64,000 nt of DNA from Caldilinea sp. CFX5 (GTDB lineage: Bacteria > Chloroflexota > Anaerolineae > Caldilineales > Caldilineaceae), in assembly GCA_021405325.1 (NCBI GenBank), contig QWII01000010.1, positions 1 through 64,000 on the forward strand, read 5' to 3'. Both the position numbers and the translations under genes were made by a program. Shown here piece after piece: positions 1 through 7,312 of this stretch (position 1 is the first letter of the stretch; each line of letters opens with the position of its first letter). The notes under the pieces were generated by a model, which worked only from the letters and a program-made list of their open reading frames with translations, did not search any database and was not told the DNA's origin.

Positions 1-680
1 CTGATAATCGTCGCCATATCGGCAGGATTGGGCAGCCAGCCGTTGTTGATGGCGGCCAGCACCACTTCGGTGCGGCTGGTGACTTGCATTTTGGCGAAGA
101 TATTGCTCAGGTGGGTCTGGACGGTGCGCTCGGAGATGACCAGTTGGCGGGCGATCTCCTTGTTGCTGCATCCTTGCATGAGCGTCTGCACCACGTCGAG
201 TTCACGGCGGGTCAAGTTGTGCGGCGGGCGCGGTTTGCGGGTGCGGCGGGGGTTGCGGGCGCCCCGATTTTTGACTTCTTCGGGGGTCATGCTCATGGTG
301 CTGTTGCCATAATTATAGGCGGCGCGCACGACCCGCACCAGATCAGAAAGCGCGGCGGCTTTCACCACATAGCCATAAGCGCCCGCCCGGCGCATGATCA
401 GCGCCGCATGTTCTTCCTCTTGTGCCGACAGACCGACGACTTGCAGGCGGGGCAGCAGTTGCTTTAGGCGCTTGGTGGCTTCCACCCCCGACATGCCCTT
501 CATTTGCAGGTCCATGAGGACAATGTCCGGACGTAATCCTTTTTGGATTTGCTGGAGGAGAACTTCGCCACTGTTGGCTTCGCCGATCACACGAATCCCG
601 TCTTCTTGTTCCAGAATCGATCGTAACCCCTGGCGCATTAATTCATGGTCATCCACCAACACAACTTGAATGATAGACAT
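1..680 (-). CDS. NarL/FixJ-family response regulator (3' end outside window)
   Basis: I read this by translating the minus strand; 226 residues lie in the window and the C-terminus is cut by the window edge. The N-terminal receiver domain shows the acidic pair D10-D11 (VDDHE), the phospho-acceptor D57 (VLMDLQM), a conserved Ser in VVGLSA and the Lys of YGYVVKAA. The C-terminal LuxR helix-turn-helix begins LTRRELDVVQ and includes the recognition segment SERTVQTHLSNIF. Such proteins are DNA-binding outputs of two-component systems, switched by an aspartate phosphorylation. The sensor kinase is not in the window and could lie beyond position 1. The ATG at 680 gives a full receiver domain. Target genes cannot be inferred. 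Confidence 0.93.
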   Translation of the reverse strand, partial: MSIIQVVLVDDHELMRQGLRSILEQEDGIRVIGEANSGEVLLQQIQKGLRPDIVLMDLQMKGMSGVEATKRLKQLLPRLQVVGLSAQEEEHAALIMRRAGAYGYVVKAAALSDLVRVVRAAYNYGNSTMSMTPEEVKNRGARNPRRTRKPRPPHNLTRRELDVVQTLMQGCSNKEIARQLVISERTVQTHLSNIFAKMQVTSRTEVVLAAINNGWLPNPADMATII

Positions 681-1186
681 CGGTCAGGCTCCTCACTAAC
701 GGTAGCTATCCGGGGGGAAGACAGCCCAATAGGCAAACAATTTCTCCATTGGCTAGTTTGTCAGATTTTTGCACCAATGGCAATAGTACCGATGGCCTAT
801 TTGTCATAGCATGGAGGCGGCAATAATGGGCGGTACAGTCAGCCATCCAAACAAACCATGTAACTACTTACGAAGAAATAACGAAACCATTCGGGCACTC
901 AGTTCCCAACAAACCTTGTCAGTTGCTGACAAAACCTACAACATTTCGAGGAACAAAGACCGCCAACGGTTAGTATAGGCCATATGCTACATTGTATGAT
1001 ATAGCCAAAAGCACCCACCCCGGCGCCTAATCGCCGAACCTTTTGCCGTAGGCGCTGCCACAAAGTGTCGGTCTGTTTTTGATCAATGTTGGTATGGTAG
1101 AGGTTTCATAATGGCCGGTTGTGGCAATAAACCGGCGCCGCGTTTGGTAAGATCAAAGCGTTTGGCAAGGTAAAGAAGCGCCCATA
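681..1186. other. Intergenic region between divergent genes
   Basis: This 506-bp spacer separates the response regulator (leftward) from the methyltransferase gene (rightward), so it should carry both promoters. I see no convincing -35/-10 pair, no RNA gene and no coding region. It is AT-richer than its neighbours between about 720 and 1020. Confidence 0.5.
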
Positions 1187-1897
1187 ATGCTCGAACAACT
1201 CGTTGTGATTTTGCAACGCCCACAAGATGCCGTGAATGTCGGCGCTATTGTGCGCGCCATGAAGAATATGGGGATCAGCCACTTACGCCTGGTACAACCG
1301 GAGCCGCTGGCGCACGATGGCATTCTGCGGGTGGCGCACCATTGCGAGGATCTGCTCCAACGCATGACATGCCACCCAACCTTGGCCGAGGCGCTGGCCG
1401 ACTTGCACTATGTTGTCGGCACGGCCGCGCTGCCCCACCCTGGGCGACGGCAAACCAGCGACATTCGCGGCCTGGCAGCCACCCTCGTCACCCATTTACA
1501 GGCGGGACGGGTCGGGTTGCTCTTTGGGCAGGAAGATGATGGCTTGGATCAGGCGGCGTTGGATCGTTGCCACCTGTTGATCACGCTGCCGACCAATCCT
1601 GCTTACCCGGCGCTAAATTTGGCGCAGGCGGTCTTGCTGCTGCTGTATGAGGTACGGATGGCGGTATTGGCCGGCAGCGCGCCCAGTGGATCGCCAGCGT
1701 CACCCCCGGCTCAACAAGCAGCGTTGGAACGGCTCTTTCACCTGAGCGAAACTACCTTGGCGCAAATCGGCTTCTTCAAAGGCAATCAGGCCGCGGTCAT
1801 GCGCAAGGTGCGCCAGATCGCGTACAAAGCGCACCTGACGCCGGAAGAGGTCGCACTGTTGATGGCAATGGTGCGACAGGTCAAACGTGGTGCGTGA
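1187..1897 (+). CDS. TrmJ/TrmH-family (SPOUT) RNA methyltransferase
   Basis: A 236-residue protein with the three SPOUT/SpoU signatures. The N-terminal block is RPQDAVNVGAIVRAMKNMG (family: N-x-G-x-x-x-R-x-x-x-N-F/M-G). The middle block is GLLFGQEDDGLD (family: FGxExxGL). The C-terminal block is LPTNPAYPALNLAQAV, with the knotted Asn-Leu-Ala segment that binds S-adenosylmethionine. Family members 2'-O-methylate the ribose of tRNA, and TrmJ acts at position 32. The TNPxYPALNLAQAV form and the extra C-terminal helix favour TrmJ over TrmL, but the exact target nucleotide is an inference. It stands alone between two spacers. An AAGG stretch lies about 16 nt before the ATG, so the ribosome site is weak. 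Confidence 0.88.
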   Translation: MLEQLVVILQRPQDAVNVGAIVRAMKNMGISHLRLVQPEPLAHDGILRVAHHCEDLLQRMTCHPTLAEALADLHYVVGTAALPHPGRRQTSDIRGLAATLVTHLQAGRVGLLFGQEDDGLDQAALDRCHLLITLPTNPAYPALNLAQAVLLLLYEVRMAVLAGSAPSGSPASPPAQQAALERLFHLSETTLAQIGFFKGNQAAVMRKVRQIAYKAHLTPEEVALLMAMVRQVKRGA

Positions 1898-1925
1898 ACC
1901 GTGGTTTCCAAACTGAAAGCAAAAC

Positions 1926-2170
1926 GGAGAAGTGCAGTAGCAACCCATGTGTATCAAGCGAAGGGATCAGGGGGCGCACAACACTACAGCGGATGAGGGC
2001 GGGAACGGATATGTCTGCTATCATAGACGTTTTCGAATGAGCAGGCAGTTTTCTTGCATGGATGTCTTTGCAGTTCATCGGTTTTGTTCGGCAAACAGTC
2101 CATCCGTTTCCGCCCTCATCCGCTGTAGTGTCTTAGCTTGATACACATGGGAGAAGTGCAGTAGCAACCC
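1926..2170. mobile_element. MITE-like inverted-repeat element with flanking direct repeats
   Basis: Two 21-bp identical direct repeats (1926-1946 and 2150-2170) flank a segment whose ends are inverted: 1944-1959 is the exact reverse complement of 2136-2151. Further in, 1983-2010 and 2102-2130 are also inverted copies, containing the word ATCCGTTTCCGCCC. The left arm carries an extra roughly 20-bp insert (1960-1981). There is no transposase ORF. I read it as a non-autonomous element or a duplication-generated palindrome. The inner arm matches the tandem repeat at 14887-15054. Confidence 0.65.
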
Positions 2171-2202
2171 TACCCTATTGCAAGCGTCATCGTTGTAACA
2201 GT

Positions 2203-2250
2203 TCACGTAACACGCAACACGTACTACGCATCACGCATCACGCATCACAC
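2203..2250. repeat. Micro-tandem spacer with CGCATCA units
   Basis: This short stretch abuts the stop of the SH3/propeller gene. The heptamer CGCATCA occurs three times in a row at 2227-2247, preceded by looser relatives (CACGTAACACGCAACACG). It is one of seven spacers in the window built from short repeated words of unrelated sequence. Confidence 0.6.
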
Positions 2251-3993
2251 TTATTTTTGCGCACTCGGCCCCCAACTGACCATCTGCTCGGACGAGAAGC
2301 TGTACTCCAACACCACATCAATGGGCAACATGCGTTGGTCGCTGCCGTCGGCGTTCATCACCCAAAGGTGCCAGGCGCCGGCCGATTCGATGGAGTTACG
2401 GTTGCTAACATAGACAATACGTTTACCGTCGGGACTCCAGGCCGGAGAAACATTGGAGGGCAATTCATCGACCAACGCGGTGACAGGACGGGTCAAAGCG
2501 ACCAAACCCGAGCCATCCGGGTTGACGGCGTAGATTTGCCAGTGGCTGCCCTGTTTGCGATGAAAGACAATCCGGCCGGGGGAGCCCTCTGGGCCCGGCT
2601 GCCAGGCGGGGTCATGAAAATAGCCGATCAACGGATCATTCGCCACCTGAACGCTCTGGGCGTCGGGTTCATCGGCGGTGCGTTGGATGCCGGCGTTAGA
2701 TTGGTAGGTAATGCCGGCGCTGTTCCAGTCCGGGGCGGCGGCATGGTCGAGCGAGGGGATGTCCCGATAGTCGCCGCCGCCGGCGCCCACACGGGACAAG
2801 ACCGTATGATAGGCGCGCTGGTTGGGCAGATCACGCACCAGCTTGTTGATCTCCATATCCACTTGCAGACCCTCCGGCAACGCTTCTAAAATGGCTTCGT
2901 CGGGCAGACAGACCGTGCCGCGCACCACTCGACAATCATCAAAGCCATTGCTGCGGCTAAAGACCAACCAGCGCCCGTCAGGACTCCACTTGGGCGAACG
3001 CAAGAGGGGACGTTCGTTGTAGATCAACCGTTCATCGGCGCCGTCAATATTGATGACATACAGCCCATTGCCGCCACCGTCACGCGTATAGGCCACCATG
3101 CGTCCATCGGGACTAATCGCCGGGTCGGTGCCACCGACGAGCGGGCGCAGCGTATCCTGGCCCAGATCATAGACATAAATGGTGCCGCCGATGCGGTCTT
3201 GAAAGACAAGGGTTCCCGTCAAACCGGTTTTGCCGGCGCGGGGCGAGGTAGCGGCCGGTTGCGTGGTCGCCGCCGGTGCGCTACCCGGTACAGGGGTCGG
3301 CAGCAGCGTGCGCACGATTTGCGTCTGGGCCGGTGGCGCCGGCAAGTCGGTGATGGTCGGCACGTTCTCCAGAACGCCGGTGATTCGCAGGTAAGAGACA
3401 GCGGCCCAGTTGGCATCCCCCGTTCCGCTCAACGCGCGCAATTGCACCCAATCGGCCGCTGCCGTGCGCCCAGTTATAGCCCAGCGACTACCGGCCTCGG
3501 CTTTCCCGACCACCGGATAAGCCACGCCAGGGCCACTGCGCAGGTTGAGACGACTGCCTTGTAATGTCACCAACGCGGTGGCGGAGGGCGGCGCCGTTGT
3601 CGGCACTAAGACGGGTTGTAAACCGACCGTTTGACTAAAGGCCTGGGTGGTGGTCAACGGTAACGAATCGGTAGTTGGCGGCGTCATCACCGGCAAGTTG
3701 TTCACATCCACCACCAGCAATTCGCTGATAGCGACCCAGCCGCTGGTATGGGCTTCACTGCTGGCAAAGAGCAGTTGCCCATCGGGGCTGCGCGCCATCA
3801 CGGTCAGGAGCGCCCCCGGCGGCAACTCGGCCAGCGGTTCCTGCGTCAATACATGATGCAACACCGCCCCCTGCGCCCCCACCACCGCCACCTGATCTGC
3901 CGGCGACGCGGTTGTGTTTTGGGCGCGCGCTGCGGTCATAACGCCGAGCGTCAATATGCCAGCCAGGAGTACGATCCATTGTATTCGCCACAT
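2251..3993 (-). CDS. Secreted SH3-like and TolB/PD40 beta-propeller protein
   Basis: I place the start at the ATG at 3993 rather than the upstream in-frame ATG at 4053, because it begins a clean signal peptide (MWRIQWIVLLAGILTLGVM...ARAQ) and has an AAGG stretch about 10 nt upstream. The mature protein has a bacterial SH3 domain (LNLRSGPGVAYPVVGKAEAG) roughly a third of the way in. A Thr/Pro-rich linker follows, then several PD40/TolB-like propeller blades with the typical SPDGRMVAYT, SPDGRWLVFSRS and SPDGKRIVYVSN motifs. Such proteins usually sit outside the membrane and bind cell-wall or carbohydrate ligands. The substrate is unknown. It lies downstream of the adaptor/permease pair, separated by hairpin repeats, so co-transcription is uncertain. 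Confidence 0.82.
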   Translation of the reverse strand: MWRIQWIVLLAGILTLGVMTAARAQNTTASPADQVAVVGAQGAVLHHVLTQEPLAELPPGALLTVMARSPDGQLLFASSEAHTSGWVAISELLVVDVNNLPVMTPPTTDSLPLTTTQAFSQTVGLQPVLVPTTAPPSATALVTLQGSRLNLRSGPGVAYPVVGKAEAGSRWAITGRTAAADWVQLRALSGTGDANWAAVSYLRITGVLENVPTITDLPAPPAQTQIVRTLLPTPVPGSAPAATTQPAATSPRAGKTGLTGTLVFQDRIGGTIYVYDLGQDTLRPLVGGTDPAISPDGRMVAYTRDGGGNGLYVINIDGADERLIYNERPLLRSPKWSPDGRWLVFSRSNGFDDCRVVRGTVCLPDEAILEALPEGLQVDMEINKLVRDLPNQRAYHTVLSRVGAGGGDYRDIPSLDHAAAPDWNSAGITYQSNAGIQRTADEPDAQSVQVANDPLIGYFHDPAWQPGPEGSPGRIVFHRKQGSHWQIYAVNPDGSGLVALTRPVTALVDELPSNVSPAWSPDGKRIVYVSNRNSIESAGAWHLWVMNADGSDQRMLPIDVVLEYSFSSEQMVSWGPSAQK

Positions 3994-4055
3994 AGCCACT
4001 GCCTTATCTTGTAAATCAGACAAAGGGATAAGCCATAACAGCCATTGCCCCACCT

Positions 4056-4162
4056 GCTCCTGGCGAGTCCGTGACTCGCAACTGATCGGGGCGAGTCACG
4101 GACTCGCCAGGAGCAGGTATTCACTCTGTCACGTCGAGGCGAGTCACGGACTCGCCAGGAGC
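4056..4162. repeat. Three-copy hairpin repeat, invariant-loop family, locus 1
   Basis: Copies lie at 4056-4079 (forward), 4091-4114 (reverse) and 4139-4162 (reverse). Each contains GGCGAGT-CCGTG-ACTCGCC, or its complement, which by itself folds into a 7-bp stem with a 5-nt loop. Adjacent forward and reverse copies can also pair as one long palindrome. The same design with different stem sequence occurs at 19848-19929, 34787-34853 and 51081-51138. Confidence 0.85.
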
Positions 4163-4200
4163 GGGTGTTCACCCTGCTACCTCGTCACCCTGTCATCCGT

Positions 4201-5868
4201 TTATGGTCCAAAAAACTGCGGTTGCTGCTGGTCGAGGAAAGAAGCCATTGAACCGACGACCATATCGCCTACTTGTAATTCTTCGGAAACAATCACCACC
4301 GATTCGCCGTGGGTCAATTCGGTCACTTGCACTTCCAGCGGGGTAGGCGTTTCACCGCGCATGAGTTGGATCGTGCCGATATCGCCATTCTGTTCGGTGA
4401 TGGCGTTGGCCGGCACCAGCCAGGCATTGGCCGGCAATTGATTAGAGCCGACAAAGGTCGCGCGGGCGCTCATGCCCCCCAGCAGGCGTTGATTGCGTGT
4501 GTCATCACCCATCGCCACGGTGACGCCGTAGGTGGTGAATTGACCACCGCCGCCCCCGCCGCCACTGGTCGTATCACCTTCGGTTTGCACTGTGGGAGGC
4601 GCGATAGTGGCGACGGTGCCGGTGAAGCTCTCCTCCGGCAGCACATCCAACGTGATCTCCACCGGCATCCCCCGTTCAATGCGCAGGATCGAGAGTTCGC
4701 TGATCGCCAGCGTCAACTTGAATTGATCAGGAATGACCACGACGGCGAGCGTGTCACCTTCTTTGACGGCCTGCCCCGGTTTGGCGCTCAACTTTACCAC
4801 CTGTCCATCAAAGGGGGCGTGCAAAGCGCCGGCGTTGTTCAATTTGTTGCGCAACCCCTCCAATCGGTTCAGCGCCTCGACCACCTGTCCCTCAGCTTCC
4901 TGCACCTTGAGCGGCGGCGGGCCATTTTCAATGCTCTTCACCTTCTCTTCCGCTCTGGCCACTTTCACTTTGGCTTGTTCCAGGAGCGACGGCGTGGCGG
5001 TAAAGAGTTTATCGTAATTGTTCTGGGCTTGGGCAATGGCATTTTGCGCCTTCTGCAACTGTAATTCGGTGGGTGGTTTCACTGCCTCGTCATAGGCGGC
5101 TTTTTGTTGTTCGTGGCCCTCCGTGGCCGTCTGCAACGCGGCGGCTTCTTGGGAAGCGGCAATATCGCCTCGCCAGGCCACGGCATTGTAAGCGGTCTGG
5201 GCGCGTTGCACTTCACGCTCGGCGCGCACTAAGGCAAAGCGCGCATCGCGCACCTTCTTGCTGTTGGGATCGTTGCTCGCCAACAGTTCTTCATAGGCTA
5301 CTTTAGCCTCGCTAATCGCAAGCAGCGCCCCCTGGCGCTCAGTGGCCGCCGGGCCATCGGTCAGTTTTTCAAGTTCTTCCTGGGCGGCCAGCAACTCGGC
5401 TTTGGCTTCCATGACCGCCGTTGACGAACTTTGCGCCACCAGATCGGTCAACGCCTGCCGTTTTTGCGTGAGATCCAGCCAGGCGCGATTGAACTCTTCT
5501 TGCAACTTATCAGTGTTCAGAGTCAACAACGTCTGCCCGGCGGTAATCACGGCGCCAACCTCCACCGCAACGGTAGCTACGGTGGATTCAAAGGGCGCTT
5601 TAATCTCGTTGATGGTGCGGAATTCGAGCTTCCCGCTCTCGGTGACATTGCGAATAAAATCGGATGCCGGCTCGACCGGCACCGTCTCGATCAGAGGTAT
5701 ATCGGGCGGCTGGCCGTCCACCATGATCTCTTGTCCAGGGGTTTGCCAGGGCAATGGCACCCAGAGGAAGCGATTATTAAGCAGATAGAATACCGTCAAC
5801 AGGGCGCCCAAACCTAGCAGCCACCAGAGCCACCGTCGTTGGTACCAGCGTCGATTTCTTCGTTGCAT
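4201..5868 (-). CDS. Efflux membrane-fusion protein (HlyD/MacA-like)
   Basis: A 555-residue protein with a basic N-terminus and one membrane anchor (RRWLWWLLGLGALLTVFYLL). Next comes a biotinyl-lipoyl half-motif (VEVGAVITAGQTLLTLN), then a very long alpha-helical coiled-coil hairpin of some 200 residues rich in Ala, Gln and Glu. The second lipoyl half (APFDGQVVKLSAKPGQAVKEGD) and beta-barrel domains follow. A polyglycine stretch lies near residue 430. This is the architecture of the adaptor that links an inner-membrane MacB-type transporter to export. It is transcribed 12 bp after the FtsX/MacB-like permease, so the two surely form one unit. No ATPase is present beside them. The cargo is unknown. 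Confidence 0.88.
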   Translation of the reverse strand: MQRRNRRWYQRRWLWWLLGLGALLTVFYLLNNRFLWVPLPWQTPGQEIMVDGQPPDIPLIETVPVEPASDFIRNVTESGKLEFRTINEIKAPFESTVATVAVEVGAVITAGQTLLTLNTDKLQEEFNRAWLDLTQKRQALTDLVAQSSSTAVMEAKAELLAAQEELEKLTDGPAATERQGALLAISEAKVAYEELLASNDPNSKKVRDARFALVRAEREVQRAQTAYNAVAWRGDIAASQEAAALQTATEGHEQQKAAYDEAVKPPTELQLQKAQNAIAQAQNNYDKLFTATPSLLEQAKVKVARAEEKVKSIENGPPPLKVQEAEGQVVEALNRLEGLRNKLNNAGALHAPFDGQVVKLSAKPGQAVKEGDTLAVVVIPDQFKLTLAISELSILRIERGMPVEITLDVLPEESFTGTVATIAPPTVQTEGDTTSGGGGGGGQFTTYGVTVAMGDDTRNQRLLGGMSARATFVGSNQLPANAWLVPANAITEQNGDIGTIQLMRGETPTPLEVQVTELTHGESVVIVSEELQVGDMVVGSMASFLDQQQPQFFGP

Positions 5869-5880
5869 TACAACTCATCT

Positions 5881-7122
5881 CTATTCGTAGCGTAGGGCTT
5901 GAATGGGGTTCAAGCGCATGGCGCGTAGGGCAGGGTAGAGACCAAAGATCAGGCCACAGGCAATACTGCTGCCGGCGGCAATCAAGACCGAGGTCAGGTC
6001 GATTAAAATACGAATCCCCATTGCGCTATCGGGGCCGCCAAAGGATTGGTTGATCAGGGCGCCGACGCCATAGCTAAAGCCGACGCCCAAACCACCACCC
6101 ACGAGGCAAATGGTAATCGATTCCATGAGAAATTGGAAGAGAATGTCGCCGTTGCTGGCGCCGATGGCTTTGCGCAGGCCGATTTCACGCGTGCGTTCAC
6201 TGACGGCGGCCAGCAGAATGTTCATAATACCAATGCCGCCCACCAGCAGCGCCACACCGCCAATCCCGGCCAGCACCAAGGTGAAGGTACGCATCGAATC
6301 TTCATAGGTGGCGGTATTTTCGCGGTCAACGGTGATCTGCACCGTGGTCGGTTCATCAACATTTAAGCCGTAGTAGAGCCGGAAAATTCGTTCGACCTCG
6401 CGGCGGGTCTGTTGGACATGGGCGACATCAACAGCCAGTACGTCGATCGACGAAACGACCACCGATCCTTTGTCCAACGTCACATTTTGTGAGTAGAGGC
6501 GCCGCTCTAACAGCTTGATGGGTATGAAAATCTGGGGTTGATAATAGCCAAGCGTCGCCGACGTATCGAGGACGCCAACGATACGAAAAAGCTTATTATC
6601 AATGGTGATGGTCGTGAGATCCGCCTGACCACCTTGCGCCAGCAGATCCAACATATCTTGATTGACGACCGCTACCATCTCCTCGGTCTGCACTTCTTCG
6701 GCAGTAAAAAACCGCCCTTGGCTAAAGACCAGTTTGGTCATTTGCGGATAGTCGGCAGTGGTGGCGACCATGGTAAACCAGGCCATCTCCGGATCGACGC
6801 CTTTCACCGGTAGCCCCCACAAATCAACTCTGGGCGCAATGGCCGTCACCAGGGTACGATTAGCCTTGCGCTGTAAAAGCTCCACTTCGCGCAAAGTCAA
6901 GGTAGTCGGCATCTCGGCGCTAAAGCCCTGCATCACGGTGATTTTGTTAGGCAGCAGCGTCGCCAACATCTCCTGAAGATTGGCTTCATAGCCGCGCCCC
7001 ATCCCGGTCATCACCAGTACGGAAGCGATGCCAACGATCAACCCAAGCAGCGTCAGAAAGGTGCGCAGCTTGTGCTGGATCATATTATCAAGCGCCATGA
7101 GGAGATAGAGTCCGAATTTCAT
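5881..7122 (-). CDS. MacB/FtsX-type ABC transporter permease
   Basis: A 413-residue protein with an N-terminal membrane helix (TFLTLLGLIVGIASVLVM), a large extracytoplasmic MacB-type domain, and three C-terminal helices of the FtsX fold (LVLAGIGGVALLVGGIGIMN; the segment after ERTREIGLRKAIGA; and the last helix before LYPALRAMRLNPIQALRYE). These are all hallmarks of the MacB permease without its fused ATPase. Members use an ATPase partner to drive export of peptides, lipids or antibiotics through a MacA-like adaptor, which is the next gene. The neighbouring upstream gene is divergent and not an ATPase, so that subunit must be encoded elsewhere. Confidence 0.9.
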   Translation of the reverse strand: MKFGLYLLMALDNMIQHKLRTFLTLLGLIVGIASVLVMTGMGRGYEANLQEMLATLLPNKITVMQGFSAEMPTTLTLREVELLQRKANRTLVTAIAPRVDLWGLPVKGVDPEMAWFTMVATTADYPQMTKLVFSQGRFFTAEEVQTEEMVAVVNQDMLDLLAQGGQADLTTITIDNKLFRIVGVLDTSATLGYYQPQIFIPIKLLERRLYSQNVTLDKGSVVVSSIDVLAVDVAHVQQTRREVERIFRLYYGLNVDEPTTVQITVDRENTATYEDSMRTFTLVLAGIGGVALLVGGIGIMNILLAAVSERTREIGLRKAIGASNGDILFQFLMESITICLVGGGLGVGFSYGVGALINQSFGGPDSAMGIRILIDLTSVLIAAGSSIACGLIFGLYPALRAMRLNPIQALRYE

Positions 7123-7252
7123 GGTTATTGCCTGGTTTGAAGGTTAATATAATGTGGCAATTATACCAGTAGTTAGCAGTGAGTCATAATCCGCACAAAG
7201 CTAAAGAGGGGGAAAAGTACAATTTATGTAGAAAACTCTTACAAAAAACCGT

Positions 7253-7280
7253 TTGCGCCAGGATAGGGCAAAGCTATAAT
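7253..7280 (+). promoter_or_regulatory. Probable promoter of the three-module secreted protein
   Basis: TTGCGC (7253-7258), a 16-nt spacer and TATAAT (7275-7280) make a good housekeeping-type promoter about 33 nt before the ATG at 7313. The spacer from 7123 also serves the divergent permease gene. Confidence 0.6.
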
Positions 7281-7312
7281 CGTCTATTAAAACCGTATCA
7301 ACACCTAGAAAG

